Below, in pieces: positions 44,294 through 51,301 of a stretch of DNA of 64,000 nt. A program made the translations under genes and the position numbers. The stretch is from Streptomyces sp. NBC_01210. Its GTDB lineage: Bacteria; Actinomycetota; Actinomycetes; Streptomycetales; Streptomycetaceae. The number at the start of each line of letters is the position of its first letter. Position 1 is the first letter of the stretch. Where the stretch lies: NCBI RefSeq assembly GCF_036010325.1, contig NZ_CP108549.1:5456001-5520000 (forward strand), read 5' to 3'. The notes under the pieces are model-generated. The model was not told the origin of the DNA, did no database searches, and was given only the letters and a program-made list of their open reading frames with translations.

Positions 44294-45252
44294 GGAGTTG
44301 CGCCCTTCTGGAGGGTGTCGGCCAGTGCGCACGTGATTGCGCGGGTGGTGGGCTCGTCGACGAACGCCCACTGTCCGTTCGGGTTGCATTCGAGGAACCA
44401 CCATCGACCAGCGGTGTCGAGAGCGAAGTCGAAAGCGCCGAAAGTGAGCCCAAAGGCGTGTGTGTAGGCGTGCACGGCCTTGCGCACCCGATCGGGGATG
44501 GGCACGGGGGAGCAGGTGATCAGGCGTTGGTCCTGGCGCCAATCCACGTGGTCACCGTCGGTGTCGATGCGGGTAGCGAACCGTTCGTCGCCGATGACGG
44601 CGAGGCGGATGTCGGCGATCTTCGGTACGCAGGCTTGGAAGAGGTGGGGGCACAGGGCGATTGAGTCGTCGAGCTCGTCGGCTGCGACTGGACGGACCCA
44701 GACGGTTCGGTTTCTCCCGTCCTCGCCGGCGAGGTGCACCCCCTGCACCGGCTTGTAGACCACGGTTTCATGCTCGGCCGCGAACTTGCGGGCGTCTTCG
44801 GGAACGTTCGTGATCAGGGTTGGAGAAACGAACAGCCCGAGGCGAGCGGCTGTTGCAAGTTGCCCGGGCTTGTAGTCCGCGACGCGATTACGCCCGGGGT
44901 GATTGACGTACAGGGCGCGGGGAAGCGCCGTAAGCACGCCGGTGTAGCCGCCGTGCGACTGCTCGGCCGTGAACCGCTCCTCGTCGGTCCCGGCTGGCTG
45001 CGGGGCGTAGGGAGTCGGGCGGCGCCAGTAGACGGAACGGACGGCGGACAGATCAGCGCGCCGGGTGGCGGTGTCGAGGCGACCGGCGAGGCCGTGCTCG
45101 TCGAGGCGTGCGCTCATGCGTGCGGTGCCCGGGAAGTCGGTGGCCGGGTCGAGCCGCACAACCGGGATGCCCCGGTTGTGCAGCTCGCCGAGCACCAGAT
45201 CCGCCGTGACGTCGCCCATCGACGTAATGACGAGAACCGGTGAGTCGACCAT
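44290..45252 (-). CDS. ATP-grasp peptide ligase (graspetide maturase, SAV_5884 type)
   Basis: 320 aa. ATP-grasp features: VVYKPVQG (nucleotide lysine), the E/Q hinge region near LFQACVPKIADIRLAVIG, and the metal-binding end FGAFDFALDTAGRWWFLECNPNGQW (D, E and N ligands). Related enzymes (MvdD, PsnB, TgmB) phosphorylate Asp/Glu side chains of a precursor core and join them to Ser/Thr or Lys, making omega-ester or amide macrocycles. It starts one base after the precursor stop and overlaps the methyltransferase start. The N-terminal part (VLVITSMGDVTADLVLGEL) is the usual pre-ATP-grasp fold. Confidence 0.93.
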   Translation of the reverse strand: MVDSPVLVITSMGDVTADLVLGELHNRGIPVVRLDPATDFPGTARMSARLDEHGLAGRLDTATRRADLSAVRSVYWRRPTPYAPQPAGTDEERFTAEQSHGGYTGVLTALPRALYVNHPGRNRVADYKPGQLATAARLGLFVSPTLITNVPEDARKFAAEHETVVYKPVQGVHLAGEDGRNRTVWVRPVAADELDDSIALCPHLFQACVPKIADIRLAVIGDERFATRIDTDGDHVDWRQDQRLITCSPVPIPDRVRKAVHAYTHAFGLTFGAFDFALDTAGRWWFLECNPNGQWAFVDEPTTRAITCALADTLQKGATP

Positions 45253-45253
45253 G

Positions 45254-45517
45254 TCAGTCCGACGACGTGTCGGGGTACGAGTCCGAGTCGGCGGGGGCGG
45301 GCGGCTGCGCGCCTCCGCCGTCGGCGCCGGTCGAGGTCGAGGTCGACGTCGAGTTGCTGGTGCCGTGACCGCCCATCTCGACGGGCTGCCCGACCGCGTC
45401 GAAGTACCGCGTTGTCTGAGTCGCGGTGTCGAGCTCCGTTCGGGTGTACGGCAGTTCCACGGTGTTCGTGTAGAGCGCTAAGCGGCTCATCCCCCATGGC
45501 TGCACTGCGGTGGCCAT
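45254..45517 (-). CDS. graspetide precursor peptide
   Basis: 87 aa with an excellent ribosome site (AAGGAG, 5 nt). The leader (1-50) has the conserved pattern of ATP-grasp-modified RiPP precursors: PWGMSRLALY, ELPYTRTELD, TRYFDAVGQPVEMGG. The core begins HGTSNSTSTSTSTGAD: Thr/Ser at 53, 54 and 56-63, then D66, a Gly/Pro/Ala spacer and the acidic tail DSDSYPDTSSD with D77, D79, D83 and D87. Ser/Thr donors followed by Asp acceptors is the arrangement needed for side-chain ester links, and D66 in ADG is a candidate for aspartimide formation. The actual ring pattern cannot be read. Confidence 0.92.
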   Translation of the reverse strand: MATAVQPWGMSRLALYTNTVELPYTRTELDTATQTTRYFDAVGQPVEMGGHGTSNSTSTSTSTGADGGGAQPPAPADSDSYPDTSSD

Positions 45518-45541
45518 CGAATCTCCTTCTCTGGTTGACGG

Positions 45542-46108
45542 TCAGGTGCCTTGAGTTGCAGACGGTGCGCTTGCCTCGGTTCGACGACAAGGCCGCACCG
45601 AGGTAGTGGCCCGCATCGGGTGGCGAGGTGAACGAGTCGCCTCTGCCCGACGCGGGAGTGTTGGTGCGATGCCGAGGAACAGCCGGCCGCGCTGCGCACC
45701 TTCCGATACGTACGGCCTGACGGCGGAGAACGGCATCCTTGGTTGCATGGGATCGAGGCCGACCGCGACTGCCACCGGCGCGCCGGCGGAGACGAACCCT
45801 GACCACTCGGCGCTGACGGGCACGTGGAGGGCAGCCTGGCAACCGTCGAGGCTCAGGAGCGCGGATCTCCCGTGAACGACGAGTCGGGGACCGATGTCGG
45901 GAAGTCGAGCCGAAGGATCGGCGAGACTCAGAGCCGCAGCGAGGCCCCGCATTTCGCCCTCAATGGATTCGGGCGACTCGCTTTCTCGGCGGGCAGGCGG
46001 ATGGGCGAGCAGCACGAAGGCAACGTGACCAGCCTCGGTGAGGTCGATCCAGAACCAGACACCGAGCGATGCCAGCAATCCGGCGGTCGGCGGGGTCGCG
46101 GTCTCCAT
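45542..46108 (-). CDS. uncharacterised protein of the graspetide operon (possibly DUF5949-like)
   Basis: 188 aa. It starts at ATG 46108 in a TGATG junction with the upstream HATPase gene (ATG 46114 is an alternative) and ends 24 bp before the precursor. The core, LLASLGVWFWIDLTEAGHVA and later LVVHGRSALLSLDG, LHVPVSAEWSGFV, recalls DUF5949 proteins of streptomycetes. The C-terminal 35 residues are Arg/Ser/Thr-rich and look disordered. No catalytic motif. Operon position suggests a part in control or maturation of the peptide. Weak recognition. Confidence 0.65.
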   Translation of the reverse strand: METATPPTAGLLASLGVWFWIDLTEAGHVAFVLLAHPPARRESESPESIEGEMRGLAAALSLADPSARLPDIGPRLVVHGRSALLSLDGCQAALHVPVSAEWSGFVSAGAPVAVAVGLDPMQPRMPFSAVRPYVSEGAQRGRLFLGIAPTLPRRAEATRSPRHPMRATTSVRPCRRTEASAPSATQGT

Positions 46109-46521
46109 CAGCATGGGATCACCGCGACTTGCATCCCGCCCTCGGTCGTTTTGAACTCCGTCCATACGGTCTTGCCGCGCGAGTCGTGCGGCGTCACCCC
46201 CCATCCGTCCGCCAGTGACGTCACGATGAGCAGCCCCCGCCCATCGGTGTCGTCTTCACTCGGCTTCCCGACACGGGGGGAACCCGTCCCCGTGTCGTGT
46301 ACCTCGACGCGCAGGCACCCCTCGTCGAGGGAGACCTCGACAAGGAAGTCACCGTGCGCGCCATGGCGTACTGCGTTGGTCGCAAGCTCGGAGAGGCAGA
46401 GCACCGCGTCTTCGGAGCGGTCGGTAATCGCCCACTCCTCCAATACGCTGCCTAAGAAGGAACGCGCCTCGGGCACCGCGCCACCTGCTCGCGGGAACCG
46501 CTGCGCCACCGATCTCGGCAT
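46108..46521 (-). CDS. RsbW/SpoIIAB-type ATP-binding anti-sigma-like protein
   Basis: 137-aa GHKL ATPase domain: N-box LCLSELATNAVRHG, the D-x-G box VEVHDTGTGSP and G-box DGRGLLIVTSLADGWG. Streptomycetes have many free-standing copies that act as anti-sigma or anti-anti-sigma partners, or have no known target. Here it is the first gene of the graspetide operon and divergent from the HTH/TPR regulator. No sigma factor gene lies nearby. Confidence 0.88.
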   Translation of the reverse strand: MPRSVAQRFPRAGGAVPEARSFLGSVLEEWAITDRSEDAVLCLSELATNAVRHGAHGDFLVEVSLDEGCLRVEVHDTGTGSPRVGKPSEDDTDGRGLLIVTSLADGWGVTPHDSRGKTVWTEFKTTEGGMQVAVIPC

Positions 46522-46603
46522 GAGTACAACCCCCTTGCCTGCGCCGTTGGTTCGAGCAACTAGGCAACCGCGGCGCCGAGAGCAGGGGTACCGTCGGAGA
46601 GGG

Positions 46604-46609
46604 TGTCAA
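46604..46609 (-). promoter_or_regulatory. candidate -35 element for the graspetide operon
   Basis: The minus strand has a perfect TTGACA about 85 bp before the HATPase start, in the 136-bp divergent gap. No convincing -10 partner was found, so the assignment is weak. On the plus strand the same place holds a direct repeat GGGTGT-caaa-GGGTGT (46601-46616), which could be an operator. Confidence 0.25.
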
Positions 46610-46657
46610 AGGGTGTTACTTCCACTACCGCCCGTGGCTGAGGGGTAAGGGTTCGAC

Positions 46658-48010
46658 ATGAAGACGCCGAACAGTGATCTCGCGACGTGGCTTGCGCGGT
46701 CGGGCCTCAGCCGGACGGAGTTGGCGCGTCGCGTCAAAGCCGCAGCTCAGACGTGGGGGCAGCCTCACATTTCGCCGAACGCGTCGACCGTGCGGCGGTG
46801 GTTGGACGGCGACATGCCTCGCTCACCACTGCCTGAGATTCTCGCCGATGTGATCTCGGCGGCAGTCGGCTATCGGGTCACGACCTACGACCTTGGGCTC
46901 GGTGAGAGCGGTTCCGCCGAACGCTCGCTCGTCTACAACGAGTCTTTCGCCGCTACCGTGGAAGCTGTCGCCGACTTGGGGAGAGCGGACGTGGACCGTC
47001 GAGCATTCTTGGCAGCAGCACCCTTTGCTGCGGTGGCAGCAGTGGGCCCGTCGCGTGACTGGCTTCTCAACACCCTTGACCAGCAGCCCGAACCGAGCCC
47101 GCGCGTCCGTCTTGAAGACGTGACCGCAGTGCGGAACATGTTCGGCGAATTCCAGAAGATGGACGTACTGCAGGGCGGCGGCTCGGGTCGGCTCATCCTC
47201 GCCGAGTACGTGACTCAGCACGTCTTTCCACTGCTGCGCCGGACGCACACGATGGGCGTGCGACTCGCACTGTGCGAGGCTGCCGCCGAGCAGACGTACC
47301 TGCTCGGATGGATGGCCTACGACAACGGCGAGCACGGAACCGCGCAGAGGTACTTGATCCAGTCGCTACGTCTGGCCGAGGAGTCCAAGAACCGGGCGCT
47401 CGGGGCGCATGTGCTCGCGGGCATGGCTGACCAAGCAACCCTGCTTGGCAACCCCACCGAGGGGCGCAGGCTCGCGCAGGCCGGCCGCGCCGGGCTCGGC
47501 TCGAACACGTCGCCGGCCTGTCTCGCGGACCTCTGGGCGCTTGAAGCTCGCGCCTTGGCGAAGCTCGGCGAGAAGTCAGAAGCAGCACGCGCCGTTGGGC
47601 AATCCGAGACGGCGTACGGTCGTGTTCGGCTGGAAGATGAACAGGAGTGGGCAGCCTTCATCGACCCTGCCTATCTGCATGGTGAGCACGCCAACACCTT
47701 CCGAGACCTGGGACAGGCGGACGCGGCGGAGGAGCACGCACGCCAGTCGATCGATCATGCCCGCAAGCAGCGCCGCGCGCGACGCGGCGCGATGTCGCAG
47801 GCGGCGCTCGCCGTCTCGCACTTGCAGCGCAGGGACTTGGAGGCGGCACACGCCGCCGGTCTCCGTACGCTCTCCCTGTCACGGCAGGTGAAGAGTTCTC
47901 GGTGCGTCGAGGCCGTGCAGGACCTGCAACGGCGGATGCAGCCGTTCGGGAATCACCGACTCGTCGCTGATTTCAGCGAGCGGGCGCGCGATCTGGTCGC
48001 CGCTGCGTAA
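46658..48010 (+). CDS. HTH-domain regulator with TPR-like C-terminus
   Basis: 450 aa. N-terminal HTH (LATWLARSGLSRTELARRVK and STVRRWLDGDMPRSPLPEIL), a linker with DRRAFLAAAPFAAVAAVG, and a long all-helical part (about 150-445) with TPR-like units (YDNGEHGTAQRYLIQSLRLA, AEEHARQSIDHA). This resembles the streptomycete family of XRE/TPR regulators, some of which bind small peptides or signals. It is divergent from the graspetide operon, so it is the likely cluster regulator. The Ala-rich segment after DRRAF is a common motif in this family and not a secretion signal. Confidence 0.85.
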   Translation: MKTPNSDLATWLARSGLSRTELARRVKAAAQTWGQPHISPNASTVRRWLDGDMPRSPLPEILADVISAAVGYRVTTYDLGLGESGSAERSLVYNESFAATVEAVADLGRADVDRRAFLAAAPFAAVAAVGPSRDWLLNTLDQQPEPSPRVRLEDVTAVRNMFGEFQKMDVLQGGGSGRLILAEYVTQHVFPLLRRTHTMGVRLALCEAAAEQTYLLGWMAYDNGEHGTAQRYLIQSLRLAEESKNRALGAHVLAGMADQATLLGNPTEGRRLAQAGRAGLGSNTSPACLADLWALEARALAKLGEKSEAARAVGQSETAYGRVRLEDEQEWAAFIDPAYLHGEHANTFRDLGQADAAEEHARQSIDHARKQRRARRGAMSQAALAVSHLQRRDLEAAHAAGLRTLSLSRQVKSSRCVEAVQDLQRRMQPFGNHRLVADFSERARDLVAAA

Positions 48011-48018
48011 CCCGAAAT

Positions 48019-48061
48019 GCGCCCCCGCCACCGGCATTGAGCCGGCGAACGGGGGGCGCAG
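48019..48061 (+). terminator. hairpin terminator after the HTH/TPR regulator
   Basis: TGCGCCCCC pairs with GGGGGGCGCA around an inner GCCACCGGC/GCCGGC stem, starting 9 bp after the stop. Confidence 0.75.
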
Positions 48062-48232
48062 TGGATTACGGGTTGGCGATCTGCCACAGGGTGAGCCTGA
48101 AGTCTCGCGCCTTGGTGGGCTCGGTTCAGCTGCGCGGCTGGCCAGGCCGGGTCCCGGAGCGGGGACAGTAGCTTCGGGGTGCGGCGGTGAGTCGGAGCCT
48201 TTAACTGAGAAAGGGCGACGCCCATCTTGCAG
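48062..48232. other. intergenic stretch with no feature seen
   Basis: No frame here is convincingly coding, and no clear repeat or att-like sequence was found. It lies between the regulator terminator and the capsid remnant. Confidence 0.4.
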
Positions 48233-48385
48233 CTATGGATAGCGGTCATTGCGGCTGCCAGCGCAGTTGCAGGCGGCGGGGTTTCGCAGCGTTTGCCGCA
48301 TGCCGAGCAGCCGCGCCTCGCCATCCGCGTACAGGTCACGGGCGCCGGCGGAGAGGTCCTCGACCATTCCAGGGTGGATCGGCAT
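48233..48385 (-). pseudogene. N-terminal remnant of a phage minor capsid protein
   Basis: A 50-codon ORF with a strong GGGGGG site 6 nt upstream of ATG 48385. Its first 28 residues, MPIHPGMVEDLSAGARDLYA then DGEARLLG, match the start of actinophage minor capsid proteins (M-x-x-HPG-x-x-EDL ... DLYADAE-RLL) as I remember them. After about residue 37 the sequence turns to noise and stops. No other capsid, portal or terminase gene is near. It appears to be a leftover of a prophage or element deletion. Confidence 0.45.
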
Positions 48386-48607
48386 GGCATCCCCCCGGAA
48401 TATCCCTCTAAGCAGGGAAATACGCACATGAGAATTGCGACCGCTGTGTGAGGTCCGACACGGTCGAAATGCGGCCGGGGTGTGGCGAAATATTGCAGTG
48501 CAACATGCCTGATCAGTGCATCTTTATGGCGTTGACGCGTATAACTTTATGCCGCGCTCCCATATGGGTAAATTAGTGAATTCTGGGCAGCTTGTACTCT
48601 CTCTCGC
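48386..48607. other. relatively AT-rich intergenic stretch
   Basis: Noticeably richer in A and T than the rest of the window (for example gttgacgcgtataactttat). It contains TTGCAGTGCAAC, an imperfect palindrome, and TTGACG at about 48533. Foreign origin is likely; a promoter for the small ORF at 48608 is possible. Confidence 0.4.
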
Positions 48608-48757
48608 ATGGGAATTGATGCGCAGATCGCAGCCGTTTCTACCCCCTTCTTTGCTCTGGTTACGGTGCTGCTCGCCGTAGCTATGTCGCATCCCGAGCCG
48701 CAGGTGAGGGCACGAGCGGAACGGCTATTGGCGGTGATCTTTCGGGCCCGTAGCTAA
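48608..48757 (+). CDS. small membrane protein, 49 aa
   Basis: An ORF reading MGIDAQIAAVSTPFFALVTV, LLAVAMSHPEPQVRARAERL and LAVIFRARS. It has one hydrophobic helix (about 10-28) and a basic amphipathic second half. No clear ribosome site. The regular hydrophobic and basic pattern and the AT-richer DNA upstream suggest an accessory gene, perhaps from the same element as the capsid remnant. Family unknown. Confidence 0.5.
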   Translation: MGIDAQIAAVSTPFFALVTVLLAVAMSHPEPQVRARAERLLAVIFRARS

Positions 48758-48806
48758 CTCGCCGAGCGCGGCACACCGCGACCGGCCGCACACCCGGGTG
48801 AACGGA

Positions 48807-48853
48807 CGAAGGGCCGCGGCTCCACCCCCGAGCGGGGGAGCCGCGGCCCTTCG
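48807..48853. terminator. 17-bp hairpin terminator of the NlpC/P60 gene
   Basis: CGAAGGGCCGCGGCTCC and its exact complement flank a 13-base loop, 28 bp beyond the minus-strand stop. It is symmetrical and can also stop plus-strand reading from the small ORF. Confidence 0.9.
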
Positions 48854-48880
48854 AAGCGTGCCGGTCGGTGCGTGGGGCGG

Positions 48881-49675
48881 TCAGAGAACGCGGACCGCGC
48901 CGCTCGCCGGGTAGCCCGACAGGTCCTGGATCACGACGCCCTTGCCGGGGTTGGCGGCGTCGAGGTACTGGCCGTCGCCGATGTAGACACCGACGTGGTA
49001 CGCGGAACCGGCGCCGCCCCAGTAGAGGATGTCGCCGATCTGGAGGTTGCTGGTGCCCACCTGGGTGCCGGCCACCGACTGGTCCTGGGAGACGCGGGGC
49101 AGGTCGACGCCGACCTGCCGGAAGGCGGCCTGGACGAGGCTGGAGCAGTCCCACGAGTTGGGTCCGGTGGCGCCCATGACGTAGGCGTCGCCGAGCTGTG
49201 CCTTGAGGAAGGCGACGACGGTCGCGGCGGAGCCCGTGGCGTTCGAGGTTTTGGAGGACGCGGAGAGCGTGGTGCGCTCGGACGACCGGGAGGCGCGCTG
49301 TGCCTCGGCGTCGGCGCGCTTCTTCGCCTCGGACTTCTCCTTGGCCTCGGCCTTGCGGTCCGCCTCGGCCTTGGCCTTCTTGGCGGTCTGCGCGGCCTTG
49401 ACGGCGGCGGCGTTCTCCTGGGCCTGCAACTCGAGGTCGAGCGCGATCTCCTGAGTGGCCTCGGCGGACTGCGAGACGGCGGCGGAGAGCGAGGGGCCGG
49501 ACGTGAGCGTCGGCATCTCGATGGTCTCGGTCACCGGCTCGGCGTTCGCCGGCCCGGCAGCTCCGGCCACCGCGATGGTGCTGAGGACGCCACCGGCAAC
49601 TCCGGCCCGAAGCGCCGACTTCGAGGCACTGCGGCGGGGCTTCCGGTGGCTGGGTATGTGAGCGGTGTGGGACAT
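48881..49675 (-). CDS. secreted NlpC/P60 family peptidoglycan hydrolase
   Basis: 264 aa. Start ATG 49675 gives a signal peptide with basic n-region (SHRKPRRSASKS) cleaved after PANA (about 45). A charged Ala/Lys/Glu coiled coil (about 75-130) precedes the catalytic domain (148-264). C177 in SWDCSSLVQ and H227 in AYHVGVYIG form the Cys/His pair of D,L-endopeptidases that cut the peptide stem of peptidoglycan. This gene is next to nuo in other streptomycetes. Its 5' leader contains a nested inverted repeat. Confidence 0.93.
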   Translation of the reverse strand: MSHTAHIPSHRKPRRSASKSALRAGVAGGVLSTIAVAGAAGPANAEPVTETIEMPTLTSGPSLSAAVSQSAEATQEIALDLELQAQENAAAVKAAQTAKKAKAEADRKAEAKEKSEAKKRADAEAQRASRSSERTTLSASSKTSNATGSAATVVAFLKAQLGDAYVMGATGPNSWDCSSLVQAAFRQVGVDLPRVSQDQSVAGTQVGTSNLQIGDILYWGGAGSAYHVGVYIGDGQYLDAANPGKGVVIQDLSGYPASGAVRVL

Positions 49676-49789
49676 GAGTACAACCGGTATCAAGTACTCA
49701 CGGTTCCCTTCAAGAAACGTGTGTTGCGCCACAGTTGCGACCGGAACGTCTGAATCCGCTCTGCTCCGGCCTTTATTGACGCCGTAACG

Positions 49790-49853
49790 GGCAATTCGGG
49801 CACGCAAGATCACGGCTGTGATCATGGGCTTTCCGTAAAAGGTCCGAATTGCC
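49790..49853 (-). promoter_or_regulatory. nested stem-loop in the NlpC/P60 5' leader
   Basis: GGCAATTCGG (49790-49799) is exactly complementary to CCGAATTGCC (49844-49853), and inside it GATCAC-ggct-GTGATC (49808-49823) forms a second perfect hairpin. The structure ends about 115 nt before the start codon. It may be a regulatory RNA element. The conserved motifs of the c-di-AMP ydaO riboswitch were looked for and not found. Confidence 0.5.
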
Positions 49854-50249
49854 TGGCACTTACCATCCCTTCACGTTGGTGGCCAAGCCCCCTTTTATTG
49901 ATGAATGAAGCGAGTGGTGCAGGTCACAGAAAGGTCAACGTCCTGGCGTCCGGCAGCTCGTGAATGCGAGCACGTGTCCACCCGGATCCGCGCGGGTCCC
50001 TCGGGTGGGTGACGCGGAGTCCACTATCACCCGATGCGGCCCATTGCTAATTTGCCTGTACGGGCCACCGCTTGGTAGAGCGCATGCCCTCCGACCAGCG
50101 GTAACACCACCGGATGTCACGTCTGGTGACCACTCGGGTGCTTCGCGTATGAAGATCACTGCTCATCCGACTTCATGATCGTTCGCCGGGTGGTGGAGAT
50201 CACAAAGACGTTGTCGTACCCCGTGTCGCAGATCACAGACCGGCAGGCA

Positions 50250-50287
50250 TAGGATGCGGAGCAGTCGGGCTTGTGAACTGCCTCACA
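50250..50287 (+). promoter_or_regulatory. nuo promoter -10 element and Rex-like operator
   Basis: TAGGAT (50250-50255) is a good -10 hexamer. TGTGAACT-GCCTCACA (50272-50287) agrees with the Streptomyces Rex operator TGTGAACG-CGTTCACA at 12 of 16 positions, including both outer arms. It would lie just downstream of the start site, where Rex binding blocks transcription at low NADH. Rex control of nuo is known in S. coelicolor. Confidence 0.6.
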
Positions 50288-50367
50288 TGTACACGATCTT
50301 CGCGAGGCAGCGAGACGGATGCCCGGTGCGGTCCAACGGTCAAGGACGACTGGAAGGAGCGAGGAGG

Positions 50368-50727
50368 GTGAATGCTTACGCGCCCATCCTTGTGCTCGGC
50401 GCCCTCGGGGCAGGGTTTGCGATCTTCTCCGTGGTCATGGCCACGCTTATCGGCCCAAAGCGGTACAACCGGGCAAAACTAGAGGCGTACGAGTGCGGCA
50501 TCGAGCCGACCCCTACGCCGGCCGGAGGCGGCCGCTTTCCCATCAAGTACTACCTGACGGCGATGCTCTTCATCGTCTTCGACATCGAGATCGTCTTCCT
50601 CTACCCCTGGGCGGTCACCTTCGACGCCCTGGGGCTTTTCGGGCTCGTGGAGATGCTGCTCTTCGTGCTCACCGTCTTCGTCGCCTACGCGTATGTATGG
50701 CGGCGCGGCGGCCTGGAATGGGACTGA
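50368..50727 (+). CDS. nuoA: NADH-quinone oxidoreductase subunit A
   Basis: 119-aa membrane subunit with three transmembrane helices, normal length. Conserved loop [11 protein letters not shown] and [13 protein letters not shown] are present. GTG 50368 is chosen because AAGGAGCGAGGAGG lies directly ahead; the in-frame extension to 50254 covers the promoter and Rex site. First gene of the complex I operon that transfers electrons from NADH to menaquinone and pumps protons. Confidence 0.97.
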   Translation: MNAYAPILVLGALGAGFAIFSVVMATLIGPKRYNRAKLEAYECGIEPTPTPAGGGRFPIKYYLTAMLFIVFDIEIVFLYPWAVTFDALGLFGLVEMLLFVLTVFVAYAYVWRRGGLEWD

Positions 50728-50746
50728 GGGGCTGAGGGGCAAACCA

Positions 50747-51301
50747 ATGGGAATCGAAGAGAAGCTGCCGAGCGGTTTTCTGCTGACCACCGTCGAACAG
50801 GCCGCGGGCTGGGTGCGCAAATCATCCGTCTTCCCGGCGACCTTCGGTCTGGCCTGCTGCGCCATCGAGATGATGACGACCGGCGCCGGCCGCTACGACC
50901 TGGCCCGCTTCGGCATGGAGGTCTTCCGCGGATCGCCGCGCCAGGCCGACCTGATGATCGTCGCCGGCCGAGTGAGTCAGAAGATGGCGCCCGTCCTGCG
51001 GCAGGTCTATGACCAGATGCCCAATCCCAAGTGGGTCATTTCCATGGGCGTTTGCGCCTCATCGGGCGGAATGTTCAACAATTATGCGATTGTGCAGGGT
51101 GTTGATCACATTGTCCCCGTCGACATCTATTTGCCTGGCTGCCCGCCGCGTCCCGAGATGCTGATCGACGCGATTCTCAAACTGCACCACAAGATCCAGA
51201 CCTCCAAGCTCGGCGTGAACGCGGAGGAAGCGGCCCGCGAGGCGGAGGAGGCGGCCCTCAAGGCGCTCCCCACCATCGAGATGAAGGGGCTGCTCCGGTG
51301 A
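50747..51301 (+). CDS. nuoB: NADH-quinone oxidoreductase subunit B
   Basis: 184 aa. It carries the N2 4Fe-4S cluster ligands: C37 and C38 in GLACCAIE, C103 in MGVCASSGG and C132 in [10 protein letters not shown]2 is the last electron carrier before quinone. The stop overlaps the nuoC GTG start. A C-terminal Ala/Glu-rich tail follows the core. Confidence 0.98.
   Translation: MGIEEKLPSGFLLTTVEQAAGWVRKSSVFPATFGLACCAIEMMTTGAGRYDLARFGMEVFRGSPRQADLMIVAGRVSQKMAPVLRQVYDQMPNPKWVISMGVCASSGGMFNNYAIVQGVDHIVPVDIYLPGCPPRPEMLIDAILKLHHKIQTSKLGVNAEEAAREAEEAALKALPTIEMKGLLR

Larger units (their letters stand above)
49676..50367. other. 690-bp divergent intergenic region between NlpC/P60 and nuoA
   Basis: No convincing gene. 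It holds the structured leader at 49790-49853, two CCTTT(T)ATTGA copies (about 49770 and 49891), several AGATCACA/GTGATC elements that recall Crp-type half sites (for example 50188-50195 and 50230-50237), and the nuo promoter region. Confidence 0.6.

Noticed and set aside
48227..48451. Plus-strand ORF starting MQLWIAVIAAASAVAGGG, which resembles a signal or holin helix.
   Set aside because: Only the first 20 residues look meaningful and the start is a TTG without ribosome site. The minus strand of the same DNA has a strong ribosome site and a capsid-like N-terminus.
49676..50160. c-di-AMP (ydaO-type) riboswitch upstream of the NlpC/P60 gene.
   Set aside because: Expected from the gene type, but the conserved sequence blocks of that class could not be found; only an unassigned nested hairpin is present.
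49935..50178. Overlapping ORFs on both strands of the NlpC-nuoA gap (74 and 72 codons).
   Set aside because: No ribosome site, poor third-position bias and mutual overlap; the stretch contains regulatory repeats instead.
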